Positions 1-5,106 of a stretch of DNA of 5,106 nt are shown in pieces (the stretch's first letter is position 1; every line of letters begins with the position of its first letter). The DNA lies in NCBI GenBank assembly GCA_026785745.1, contig JAJAZO010000126.1, positions 1 through 5,106 of the forward strand, given 5' to 3'. The notes beneath the pieces are model-generated. The model saw nothing but the letters and a program-made list of their open reading frames with translations. It was not told the DNA's origin and made no database searches. The position numbers and the translations under genes are program-made. The stretch comes from Chitinophagaceae bacterium. Lineage in GTDB: Bacteria > Bacteroidota > Bacteroidia > Chitinophagales > Chitinophagaceae.

Positions 1-321
1 AAATTTGATGCCAACGGAATATATTTAAAAGAATGGAAAAATAATGCCGCAAAACAATTATACGCTGTGGCAATTGATAAATTTAACAACAATATTTTCG
101 CTGTTGATCTATTAAAAGTAAATGATAGTATTAGTAAAGGTTCTGATATTATATTGTTCGATTCAACGATGACACTACTAAGTAGAATCGGAAGATTAGG
201 TTCATATACAGGAGCTGCTCTTGACTTTCATGACATTGCAGTAGATGATGAGGAAAATATTTATGCATGTCAAACCGGAGGTAAAAAAGTGTATAAATTC
301 AGAAAGGTATCTAAGCAATGA
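1..321 (+). CDS. NHL-type beta-propeller protein, C-terminal end (5' partial)
   Basis: The frame is open from the first base of the window to a TGA at 319-321, giving 106 residues; the true start lies to the left, so the GTG at 67 is internal and not a start. Two propeller-blade signatures are visible: KFDANGIYLKEW at residues 3-14, and near the end FHDIAVDDEENIYACQTG followed by KKVYKF, which has the usual NHL order (h-h-IAVD--G-IYV-D-G---V-KF). This pattern is typical of six-bladed NHL/PAL-like propellers, which in Bacteroidota are often secreted or surface proteins. The last blade sits at the very C-terminus with only a short basic tail (RKVSKQ), so no additional C-terminal domain or T9SS-type tail is present. 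The role cannot be deduced from this fragment; ligand binding or a lyase-like activity are possible for the family. The next gene also encodes a propeller but lies 324 bp away. Confidence 0.75.
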   Translation, partial: KFDANGIYLKEWKNNAAKQLYAVAIDKFNNNIFAVDLLKVNDSISKGSDIILFDSTMTLLSRIGRLGSYTGAALDFHDIAVDDEENIYACQTGGKKVYKFRKVSKQ

Positions 322-330
322 CATAAAGTA

Positions 331-572
331 CGAACGCACAACAAAAGTATTTGCAAAAGCAGGGCTGGACAATGTAACATCAGCTATTTACAAGCATTAA
401 CATCGGTCGCGGATCGACGTTTAATGTTCGGCTTTAGTTGATAACTTCAATAAAATATTTTCAACCCAATAGCTATCGGGTGAGCATTTGTACCGGCAGA
501 CGAGCAATGAATTTCCTGCCTTCCAAATACTCGAACGTTAGTCAGAATGCTGGCAAAGCACTAAAATGAATT
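331..572 (+). repeat. Self-complementary intergenic element (probable dispersed repeat or structured RNA)
   Basis: The 324-bp gap between the two propeller genes holds no plausible ORF but has nested inverted repeats. An outer 9-bp arm TAATGTTCG (422-430) pairs with CGAACGTTA (532-540), with one position that would be G-U in RNA. Inside it are a GTTGA (437-441)/TCAAC (461-465) hairpin, and a longer one whose arms are GAGCATTTG (482-490) and CAAATACTC (524-532), one mismatch, with an inner GGCAG (495-499)/CTGCC (516-520) stem. A further small hairpin GTCG (406-409)/CGAC (415-418) lies 5' of the outer arm. Together this makes a branched fold. From memory, similar sequence recurs between genes in Chitinophagaceae genomes, so a dispersed repeat is my preferred reading; this was not checked. 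Boundaries are approximate. It does not carry canonical integron attC end boxes. Strand is arbitrary. Confidence 0.5.
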
Positions 573-645
573 AGCAGTTGGCAGAAAATCAGATAAGCCC
601 AAAACTAGAATTAAAAGAGAAGACATCCTTTAAACTTAATCAATC

Positions 646-1674
646 ATGAAGAATTTTTTACTATTATTTGTATTCTTTACCATTGGTACTATTGCTTCAG
701 CCCAAAACATTAATGCAAAAAAGCAAAAAGAGAACATTACATTTCCTGGACTTTTGATTTTTTCAGATGAATTTGAAACGTTTTTTTCAAGTAAAAACAA
801 AATCGAAAAAATAGTTTCGGAGAAAACTTTTCTGGAAGGCCCTGTTTGGGTGGAAACTTTAAACGGTCTTTTGTTTACTGATATCCCGGAAAACAAGATT
901 TATTTCTGGAACAAACAGAAGGGGCTTTCGGTTTGGCTGGAACCTTCAGGATTCGCAAATGGTCTGGCACTTGATGCGAATGGAAATTTGCTTTTGATGC
1001 AGGGAAATCATCATTCAACCAGTGAAACAAAGAGGCAGATTGGTAAAATAGTCAATCCTAAATCAAATAAAACAATCACAGACTTCGTGATAAATTATGA
1101 AGGAAAAAAATTCAACAGTCCGAATGATATTGCTTTAGGTACTAATGGCATTCTTTATTTTACGGATCCGGTTTATGGATTAATAAATGGGAACGCTGAT
1201 AAAGAGAAAGAATTGTCTTTTAACGGGGTTTACAAATATGAAAATAATAAAGTCAAGGTATTAATTGATTCATTGAAAGGCCCTAACGGAATTGGATTAT
1301 CCCCCGACGGTAAGTTTTTATATGTTTCAGATTCAGAAACGGGTAGGTTATTATGTTATGAATTGGACAATGCAGGAGATATTGTTAAATCAATTGATTT
1401 CTTTAATCTCGAAGAAATGCTGGAACACGTCATACCTTCAACATTGCCTGGCTGGGATGGGATGGCCGTTTCTAAGAAAGGAGTTATACTGGCAGGCGGA
1501 TTTGGCGGCGTCTGGTTCATTTCTTCAAAGGGAGTTCTTTTAGGGCATATTCAAACTCCGGACTTTACTTCCAATACCGCAATAGATGATAAGGAAGAAT
1601 ATCTTTATTGGACGGCGGGAAAGTTACCCTTTACGAAAGGTTCAAGTGCCCTTTACAGATATAAACTTAAATGA
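646..1674 (+). CDS. Secreted SMP-30/gluconolactonase/LRE-family protein
   Basis: This 342-residue protein begins with a clear Sec signal peptide: MKN, a hydrophobic stretch to about residue 17, then a likely signal peptidase I site after ASA (residues 17-19). The rest is a six-bladed propeller of the SMP-30/gluconolactonase (SGL) family, at a normal length. Family hallmarks are present: EGPVW at 64-68 (E64), FANGLALD at 103-110, SPNDIAL at 158-164 (N160), GPNGIGLSPDGK at 212-223 (N214), and WDGMAV at 270-275 (D271). By comparison with SMP-30, E64, N214 and D271 should bind the divalent metal and N160 contact substrate, so the site looks intact. The expected reaction is hydrolysis of a sugar lactone or similar ester in the periplasm; the true substrate is unknown. 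The ATG at 646 is chosen because the signal peptide starts there. No Shine-Dalgarno motif or clear -7 element is seen upstream. It stands alone, converging with the ORF6N gene. Confidence 0.9.
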   Translation: MKNFLLLFVFFTIGTIASAQNINAKKQKENITFPGLLIFSDEFETFFSSKNKIEKIVSEKTFLEGPVWVETLNGLLFTDIPENKIYFWNKQKGLSVWLEPSGFANGLALDANGNLLLMQGNHHSTSETKRQIGKIVNPKSNKTITDFVINYEGKKFNSPNDIALGTNGILYFTDPVYGLINGNADKEKELSFNGVYKYENNKVKVLIDSLKGPNGIGLSPDGKFLYVSDSETGRLLCYELDNAGDIVKSIDFFNLEEMLEHVIPSTLPGWDGMAVSKKGVILAGGFGGVWFISSKGVLLGHIQTPDFTSNTAIDDKEEYLYWTAGKLPFTKGSSALYRYKLK

Positions 1675-1869
1675 TTGAAAATTTTCTTTCCAGACGAGTC
1701 TCCCAAATTTAATGCTTCACAGGCCCTGCTCACACAGCCATCTGAAACATCGCCTATGAAGGTTAATGATTGGACACTCGGCAAGGAAGAAGCTTCCCGC
1801 CATTGCGACTTCGAGTGCAACGAAGCAGGAAGCAATCTGACTTCTGCGTGGCATAGCCTTGCTTTGGGT
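1675..1869. repeat. Palindromic REP/MITE-like element between convergent genes
   Basis: The 195-bp gap between two convergent stop codons has several short hairpins and no convincing gene. The core contains ATTGC (1802-1806) and GCAAT (1832-1836) enclosing CTTCG (1809-1813) and CGAAG (1821-1825). Just upstream is GGAAG-aag-CTTCC (1785-1797), and an outer GCCA (1799-1802)/TGGC (1849-1852) pair can extend the structure. The core resembles the widespread 'CATTGCGA...CGAAGCAATCT' palindromic repeats known from many bacterial genomes, including Bacteroidota; this is recognition from memory. It could terminate transcription from both sides, but there is no T-run, so that is inference. Frames open through the element on either strand begin directly after a stop codon or overlap the hairpins, and look like chance. 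Confidence 0.5.
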
Positions 1870-2415
1870 TTATTTCTTTTTCTTGCCTTGTAGTTTAAAC
1901 CCGATTATTGGTCTCGGTTCTTGTGGTGGGTTTAATAATTCCCTCAGGGCTGCAAATATGTTTTGAATATCCCCGCTGTTTTCTATCATTTGCTTTTCCA
2001 TTTGTTCAAGCTTTAGTAAAATGTCTTTATGGGTGAGTAACATTTTCCGCAGCTTTGCAAATATTCTGATGATGCGGATATTCACTTCAATAGCTGTATC
2101 GCTATTCAATACACTGGATAACATAGATACACCCTGCTCTGTAAAAGCATACGGCATTTTTCTTGTACCGCCCCAGCTTGATGTTCCATTTTGGAATATC
2201 AAGTTTTTAAACTCCTCTTTTGTAACCTGGAACATAAAATCTTCCGGGAACCGTTTCAGGTTCCGCTTTACTGCTTTGTTCAGGTTACCCGTAGATACAT
2301 TGTACATTTCCGCCAGGTCTCTGTCAAGCATAACCTTTTGACCTCTGATAAAATAAATCTTATTGATAATTATCTCGTCTGCTATTGCCCTGATTGATTT
2401 CTTTGCTTTTGCCAT
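1870..2415 (-). CDS. ORF6N-domain DNA-binding protein
   Basis: This 181-residue protein has a textbook ORF6N domain (a KilA-N/phage-regulator-type DNA-binding module) over roughly residues 17-105. It shows IRGQKVMLDRDLAEMYNV (23-40), the LNKAVKRN helix (45-52), RFPEDFMFQVTKEEF (55-69) and MPYAFTEQGVSMLSSVL (87-103). Residues 109-145 (starting IEVNIRIIRIFAKLRKML) are probably a helical or coiled-coil segment, followed by a C-terminal PPQEPRPIIGF motif (163-173) and a basic tail of lysines, both common in stand-alone bacterial members. In phages ORF6N proteins are linked to antirepressor-type regulation; the role of chromosomal singletons like this one is unknown, and no phage or transposon genes are seen nearby. 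The ATG at 2415 sits about 18 bp downstream of a -7-like promoter element. It stands alone and converges with the SMP-30-family gene across a palindromic repeat. Horizontal acquisition is plausible but not shown. Confidence 0.9.
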   Translation of the reverse strand: MAKAKKSIRAIADEIIINKIYFIRGQKVMLDRDLAEMYNVSTGNLNKAVKRNLKRFPEDFMFQVTKEEFKNLIFQNGTSSWGGTRKMPYAFTEQGVSMLSSVLNSDTAIEVNIRIIRIFAKLRKMLLTHKDILLKLEQMEKQMIENSGDIQNIFAALRELLNPPQEPRPIIGFKLQGKKKK

Positions 2416-2433
2416 GCTGTGATTTAAAGTTCA

Positions 2434-2441
2434 CAAAAATA
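2434..2441 (-). promoter_or_regulatory. -7 promoter element of the ORF6N gene
   Basis: On the minus strand this reads TATTTTTG, an exact match to the Bacteroidota -7 consensus TAnnTTTG, and lies 18 bp before the ATG at 2415. About 19 bp further upstream, where a TTTG-like -33 box is expected, only a weak AGTG is found. The 5' leader would be about ten bases, so translation would rely on weak SD-independent initiation, as is usual in this phylum. Confidence 0.45.
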
Positions 2442-2775
2442 GATTTTCGTTATCCGGCTTCACTCAGAACGGAGGATAATTTTTAATATTCACTTTCAGT
2501 TGTTCCATGTTATTTGCCTTGTAACTTTCTTCGCTTTGGTTCTTGTCTTCACAAACCAAACTAAGGCCATTCCTCATCATTCACATCTTGTAACTCAAAT
2601 GCTTCGACATCTTCCCCAGTGCCAACGGGATTGAATAGGAATAACCATCGGTATTAACCGTGGCAACTCTCCTCACATACCCTTCCAAATAATCAACCTT
2701 CCTTCCCAGAACGAAATTCAGATAGCCTTGTGCAAGGATTGGTGGCACTCGTTGCAAAACAAAAGAAAAACTTTA
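2442..2775. other. Intergenic region without a convincing gene; two hairpins and a short open frame
   Basis: Nothing here is recognisable as a gene. On the minus strand the frame of the preceding synthase gene, after its TGA and an adjacent TAA, stays open for 63 codons (2772 down to 2584, stop TGA at 2581-2583) and reads with a peptide-like composition, including QGYLNFVLGRK and RVATVNTDGYSYSIPLALGK. It has no good start codon and matches no family I know, so it may be a gene remnant or chance. Two inverted repeats are visible: TTTGGTT (2535-2541)/AACCAAA (2554-2560), and CCA-t-CGGT (2645-2652)/ACCG-TGG (2657-2663) with a four-base ATTA loop. Neither is followed by a T-run on either strand, so neither is a standard terminator. 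Confidence 0.4.
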
Positions 2776-3534
2776 TCAGGAAACTTTTACCGGCACCGAA
2801 TGTACCGCATCACTCATCTCTTTTATCAGCGATGCATCTTTTTCAATAGCATTGCCAACAACAATTACATCAGCACCTGCTTTGCAATTTAAATAAGCCT
2901 TCTCCGGTTGTATAATGCCGCCGCCAACTATTAATGGGGCTTCTATATGTTTGGCAACAGCCTCAATCATGCTTTCAGTAATGGGGCGTTTAGCTCCGCT
3001 GCCAGAGTCCATGTAGATTAATTTCATGCCCAGCATTTCACCTGCCATGGCTGTACACATGGCTATTTCGTTTTTATCAGCAGGTACAGGTGCTGCATTA
3101 CTTATATAAGAAACAGTAGTGGGGGCACCACCATCAATTACGATATAACCGGTGGGCATTATTTCTAATCCACTTTGTTTTACAAAAGGAGCGGACACAA
3201 CATGCTGGCCAATCAGCAATTCCGGGTTGCGGCCTGATATAAGGGAGAGGTATAACAAAGCATCAGCATACTTACTTACCTGCGATGGGCTGCCGGGGAA
3301 AAGGATAACAGGTATATGGCAGTTCTTTTTGATATGCTGTACACATTCATCTAAATGATTGGAGATAACCAGGCTGCCGCCAACCAGCAGGTAATCAACT
3401 TTGGCAGCTGTAGATAGCTCAATAAGCTCATCCAGCACCGATGTGTTTACCTTGTCAGGGTCAATGAGTACGGCAAAGGATTTCTTTCCCTGCTTCTTCT
3501 TATCGGCCAATGCGTTATAAATAGTTGACTTCAT
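2776..3534 (-). CDS. Geranylgeranylglyceryl/heptaprenylglyceryl-phosphate synthase (PcrB/GGGPS family)
   Basis: The enzyme condenses a polyprenyl diphosphate with sn-glycerol-1-phosphate to give a prenylglyceryl phosphate, an ether-lipid precursor; in the cell it is a soluble TIM-barrel protein. The 252-residue product has the usual family length and motifs in order: AVLIDPDK (21-28), VGGSL (51-55), LFPGSPSQ (78-85), SGRNPELLIGQH (100-111), PTGYIVIDGG (127-136), LIYMDSGSGA (172-181), LIVGGGI (201-207) and GADVIVVGNAIE (220-231). The Tyr before the DSGSG loop and the two late glycine loops (GGGI, GN) fit the glycerol-1-phosphate binding site. The frame extends 21 codons upstream to 3597, but that extension is not family-like and contains a candidate -7 element, so the ATG at 3534 (MKSTIY) is preferred. 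Prenyl chain length (C20 versus C35) cannot be read by eye. It is monocistronic here. Confidence 0.93.
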   Translation of the reverse strand: MKSTIYNALADKKKQGKKSFAVLIDPDKVNTSVLDELIELSTAAKVDYLLVGGSLVISNHLDECVQHIKKNCHIPVILFPGSPSQVSKYADALLYLSLISGRNPELLIGQHVVSAPFVKQSGLEIMPTGYIVIDGGAPTTVSYISNAAPVPADKNEIAMCTAMAGEMLGMKLIYMDSGSGAKRPITESMIEAVAKHIEAPLIVGGGIIQPEKAYLNCKAGADVIVVGNAIEKDASLIKEMSDAVHSVPVKVS

Positions 3535-3554
3535 CCGGTATCGGTTGATTAGTG

Positions 3555-3562
3555 CAAAAATG
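3555..3562 (-). promoter_or_regulatory. Candidate -7 element of the synthase gene
   Basis: The minus strand reads CATTTTTG, seven of eight positions of the TAnnTTTG consensus, 20 bp before the ATG at 3534. No convincing -33 box is seen. If used, it would rule out the longer start at 3597. Confidence 0.25.
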
Positions 3563-3648
3563 CGAAAAACTTTTGGCATTGCCCACTTGAAAATCAAATA
3601 GACTTTTTTCGTAAAAAACAGTTGAGATTTCCCTTTAAAACCAATGAA

Positions 3649-4072
3649 ATGCGACTACAATCAGCCCTTTTTGTTGCCCTGTTTATGATGACCTGAATAA
3701 CTCTGCTGAAAAGAAGAGGGGCATAAAAGATACGGATAGCCAGATTGTACAGATGTCGGAATAGCGGTTATGCAGGATACCATTTTCACCAGCTTTGTTA
3801 CAGTGCAGTTCTGGTCGGTGTAGATAGTTAATAATAATAAGATTATTTTTTATCCTGCTGATGGGCCGGATGTAAAAGTACCATTCGTTGCTGTCACATC
3901 GCCAGACAGCATCAATACAAAATACAATTCTGTTAACGGCAATACCACGATGTATTTAACCATTGTTAAAAAGGATTGTAATGATGGTATGAGCAAGGAA
4001 ACACATTCTTACGGGGTTACTTTGAAGACAGATACAATCAAATACCCTGGTTGCGGCAGAAAAGCTAATTGA
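3649..4072 (+). pseudogene. Decayed small lipoprotein, COG3650-like
   Basis: Three frame pieces read as one former protein of about 140 residues. Frame 1 from ATG 3649 gives MRLQSALFVALFMMT and hits TGA at 3694. Dropping to frame 3 there restores a lipobox-type cysteine (MMT-C) followed by NNSAEKKRGIKDTDSQIV, ending at TAG 3762. Frame 2 then continues from about 3758, with QFWSV, an in-frame amber TAG (3821-3823), IVNNNKIIFYPADG, and an intact tail with KKDCNDGMSKETHSYGVTL and YPGCGRKAN before the TGA at 4070. The FWSV(E)I and C-DGMS...GC motifs match the COG3650-type lipoprotein/membrane protein family (often near META/HslJ proteins); in the family the stop position would be Glu, one base away from TAG. 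This indicates two single-base losses and one nonsense change. The original product was probably an outer-membrane or periplasmic lipoprotein of unknown function. Sequencing error is a less likely explanation for all three lesions. Confidence 0.75.
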
Positions 4073-4119
4073 TAGTACGAACAGATTTTTGGTTTGAATC
4101 AGCAATTGGTTTCTTACGT

Positions 4120-4152
4120 TGCGTACAAACGAAAAAACGCATATTTTTTTTT
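4120..4152 (+). terminator. Weak intrinsic-terminator-like hairpin after the lipoprotein pseudogene
   Basis: TGCGT (4120-4124) and ACGCA (4137-4141) form a 5-bp stem with a 12-base loop, followed two bases later by nine T (4144-4152). The position, about 50 bp after the pseudogene stop, suits a terminator for the former gene. The stem is short, so confidence is low. Confidence 0.3.
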
Positions 4153-4337
4153 GTAACAATTTTTTAATATAAGTAACAAAACGATAATGCCCGACTGTAA
4201 AGGCTTTGCGGCGATATGCTTTCTTAAAACAGCCAGTATCAACGGTTTCAACCGAAAAAATCATAAAAACCCTTGCCTGTTTTGCTTTTGCGATGAATAT
4301 AAAAAGGAAGTTTTTTTTTTAGTAATCGGGGGCATAC

Positions 4338-4360
4338 TTTCCAAAACTTTTTTTCCAAAA
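4338..4360 (+). repeat. Two direct TTTCCAAAA repeats in the nrdJ leader
   Basis: TTTCCAAAA occurs at 4338-4346 and again at 4352-4360, start-to-start spacing 14 bp, separated by a C/T tract. They may be protein-binding sites or simply the A/T-rich low-complexity sequence of the region. Confidence 0.35.
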
Positions 4361-4429
4361 ATGAAATACCAACTGTTAAGAAATACTGGGATGCAATACA
4401 GGCTTGCATCAGGGGTTTGCTGGATGGCC

Positions 4430-4450
4430 TTATCCACAGAATGTGAATAT
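4430..4450 (+). promoter_or_regulatory. Inverted pair of DnaA-box-like sites upstream of nrdJ
   Basis: TTATCCACA at 4430-4438 is a perfect match to the DnaA box TTATNCACA. Three bases later TGTGAATAT (4442-4450) is its inverted partner, eight of nine to TGTGNATAA. Together they form a dyad TAT-n-CACA / TGTG-n-ATA with a GAA centre, 84 bp before the nrdJ ATG. In E. coli, DnaA binds upstream of nrdAB and controls it, so a link to replication control is a reasonable inference. It could instead be an operator for another dimeric regulator, or chance. Confidence 0.4.
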
Positions 4451-4494
4451 CTCTAACTATGAATTACAGATACTTAAAAATATTTTCGGAGTAC

Positions 4495-4510
4495 GTTACT
4501 TAGTTACTTA
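4495..4510 (+). repeat. Tandem GTTACTTA x2 just before nrdJ
   Basis: Two exact back-to-back copies of GTTACTTA end 24 bp before the nrdJ ATG, in the expected transcription-start or leader zone. The second copy runs into TTAACC. No function is known to me. Confidence 0.6.
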
Positions 4511-4534
4511 ACCCGTTAGAAATTCTTTTTAGTT

Positions 4535-5106
4535 ATGGCAACCAAAACCAAAGCATCCGCAAAAGGCGGCTTGCAATTTTCCCGTCGCTTTACCCGTGAC
4601 GATGTGAGTGTATTTGATATGTTTGAATATGATTACCGGACATCGGTAATCCGAAACCCGAGTGGTGAGGTAGTGTTCGAGATGAACAATGTGGAAGTAC
4701 CGAAACAGTGGAGCCAGATTGCAACTGATATACTTGCCCAAAAATATTTTAGAAAAGCAGGAGTGCCACAACCCGATGGAAGTTTGGGAAGAGAAACATC
4801 TGCCAGACAAGTAGCTCACCGTTTGGCTAACTGCTGGAAAGTGTGGGGTGAACGTTATGGTTATTTTACTGCCGAAAATGATGCACAGGTTTTTTATGAA
4901 GAATTAGTGTATTCAATCCTGAACCAGATGTGTGTGCCTAATTCACCACAATGGTTTAATACAGGTCTGTATGAAAGTTATGGCATTGCTGGTAAGCCGC
5001 AAGGTCACTATTATGTTGACCAAACTGACGGGCAATTAAAAAAATCACAGAATGCATACGAACGTCCTCAACCACATGCCTGTTTTATTCTGAGTGTGAA
5101 TGATGA
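4535..5106 (+). CDS. nrdJ: Adenosylcobalamin-dependent (class II) ribonucleotide reductase, N-terminal part (3' partial)
   Basis: The frame from ATG 4535 stays open through the right edge: 190 complete codons plus two bases, of an enzyme that should run to well over 700 residues. It reduces ribonucleotides to deoxyribonucleotides using an adenosylcobalamin-generated radical, without oxygen or a separate small subunit. Residues about 12-75 match the class II N-terminal domain (FSRRFTRDDVSVFD, then SVIRNPSGEVVFE and VEVPKQWSQIATDILAQKYF). RQVAHRLANCWKVWGE (91-106) and PNSPQWFNTG (135-144) are family-typical. QPHACFILSV (179-188) carries C183, at the position of the N-terminal redox-active cysteine of class II enzymes. 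The first ten residues are a Lys/Ala-rich leader, typical in Bacteroidota. There is no Shine-Dalgarno motif before the ATG. The catalytic thiyl cysteine and the C-terminal cysteine pair lie beyond the window. Confidence 0.93.
   Translation, partial: MATKTKASAKGGLQFSRRFTRDDVSVFDMFEYDYRTSVIRNPSGEVVFEMNNVEVPKQWSQIATDILAQKYFRKAGVPQPDGSLGRETSARQVAHRLANCWKVWGERYGYFTAENDAQVFYEELVYSILNQMCVPNSPQWFNTGLYESYGIAGKPQGHYYVDQTDGQLKKSQNAYERPQPHACFILSVND

Larger units (their letters stand above)
4073..4534 (+). other. Long AT-rich leader upstream of nrdJ
   Basis: This 462-bp stretch has no convincing gene. An open frame at 4187-4456 reads as a Cys/Phe/Lys-rich peptide with no family resemblance and spans homopolymer runs, so it is rejected. 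Visible elements are T-runs at 4144-4152 and 4311-4320, two TTTCCAAAA direct repeats, an inverted pair of DnaA-box-like sites, and a tandem 8-bp repeat before the start codon, each listed separately. The best -7 candidate is TATTTTCG (4481-4488), seven of eight to TAnnTTTG, without a clear -33 box. The GCCACTG signature of a cobalamin riboswitch is absent, and no NrdR-box pair was seen. Confidence 0.5.

Noticed and set aside
331..572. Integron attC site
   Set aside because: The imperfect inverted repeat and the GTTAGTC-like end are suggestive, but the canonical RYYYAAC and GTTRRRY end boxes do not match, there is no integrase, and there is no cassette array.
1675..1893. 72-residue plus-strand open frame directly after the SMP-30 stop codon
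   Set aside because: It starts at a TTG abutting the previous stop, runs through palindromic repeats and overlaps the 3' end of the well-supported ORF6N gene.
3535..3597. 21-residue N-terminal extension of the prenylglyceryl-phosphate synthase
   Set aside because: The extension has no family counterpart and overlaps a candidate -7 element; the internal ATG at 3534 gives the normal family length.
3956..4264. 102-residue minus-strand open frame
   Set aside because: It is antisense to the better-supported lipoprotein pseudogene tail and resembles no family.
4430..4450. Replication origin
   Set aside because: Only one perfect and one near-match DnaA box are present, with no cluster and no origin-linked genes such as dnaA or dnaN.
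4187..4456. 89-residue plus-strand open frame upstream of nrdJ
   Set aside because: It spans a ten-T run and the DnaA-like dyad, has a Cys/Phe/Lys-skewed composition, no family resemblance and no promoter or ribosome binding evidence.
4073..4534. Cobalamin riboswitch or NrdR box before the B12-dependent reductase
   Set aside because: The conserved GCCACTG B12-box and the paired ACAC...GTGT NrdR boxes were looked for and not found.

Overview
The window reads as ordinary chromosomal sequence from a Bacteroidota bacterium, most likely a member of the Chitinophagaceae or a close relative. The evidence is the AT-rich intergenic DNA, the absence of Shine-Dalgarno motifs before the genes, a Bacteroidota-type -7 promoter element (TAnnTTTG) before the ORF6N gene, and the gene set: a bacterial geranylgeranyl/heptaprenylglyceryl-phosphate synthase, a class II ribonucleotide reductase, and a lone ORF6N-domain protein. 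The lineage call is inference from protein resemblance and sequence style; no search was run.

Layout. (1) 1-321, +: C-terminal end of an NHL-type beta-propeller protein that enters from the left. (2) 322-645: no gene, but a strongly self-complementary intergenic element that looks like a dispersed repeat or a structured RNA. (3) 646-1674, +: secreted SMP-30/gluconolactonase-family propeller. (4) 1675-1869: palindromic REP/MITE-like sequence between two convergent genes. (5) 1870-2415, -: ORF6N-domain DNA-binding protein with its own -7 promoter element. (6) 2416-2775: no convincing gene; two small hairpins and a 63-codon open stretch of unknown meaning. (7) 2776-3534, -: complete GGGP/heptaprenylglyceryl-phosphate synthase. 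(8) 3649-4072, +: a decayed small lipoprotein gene of the COG3650 type, with two frameshifts and one amber codon. (9) 4073-4534: long AT-rich leader with homopolymer runs, short direct repeats and an inverted pair of DnaA-box-like sites. (10) 4535-5106, +: N-terminal 190 codons of adenosylcobalamin-dependent ribonucleotide reductase (nrdJ), running off the right edge.

The genes do not form one pathway or operon: orientations alternate and every gap is 100 bp or more. The two propeller proteins at the left share a general fold type but are separated by 324 bp. The synthase acts in membrane lipid or prenyl metabolism and the reductase in dNTP supply. About a third of the window is non-coding or pseudogene, and most of what is unexplained lies there. 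I see no clear new multi-gene system. The best leads are the branched inverted-repeat element at about 331-572, the paired DnaA-box-like sites upstream of nrdJ, and the palindromic element at 1785-1852.
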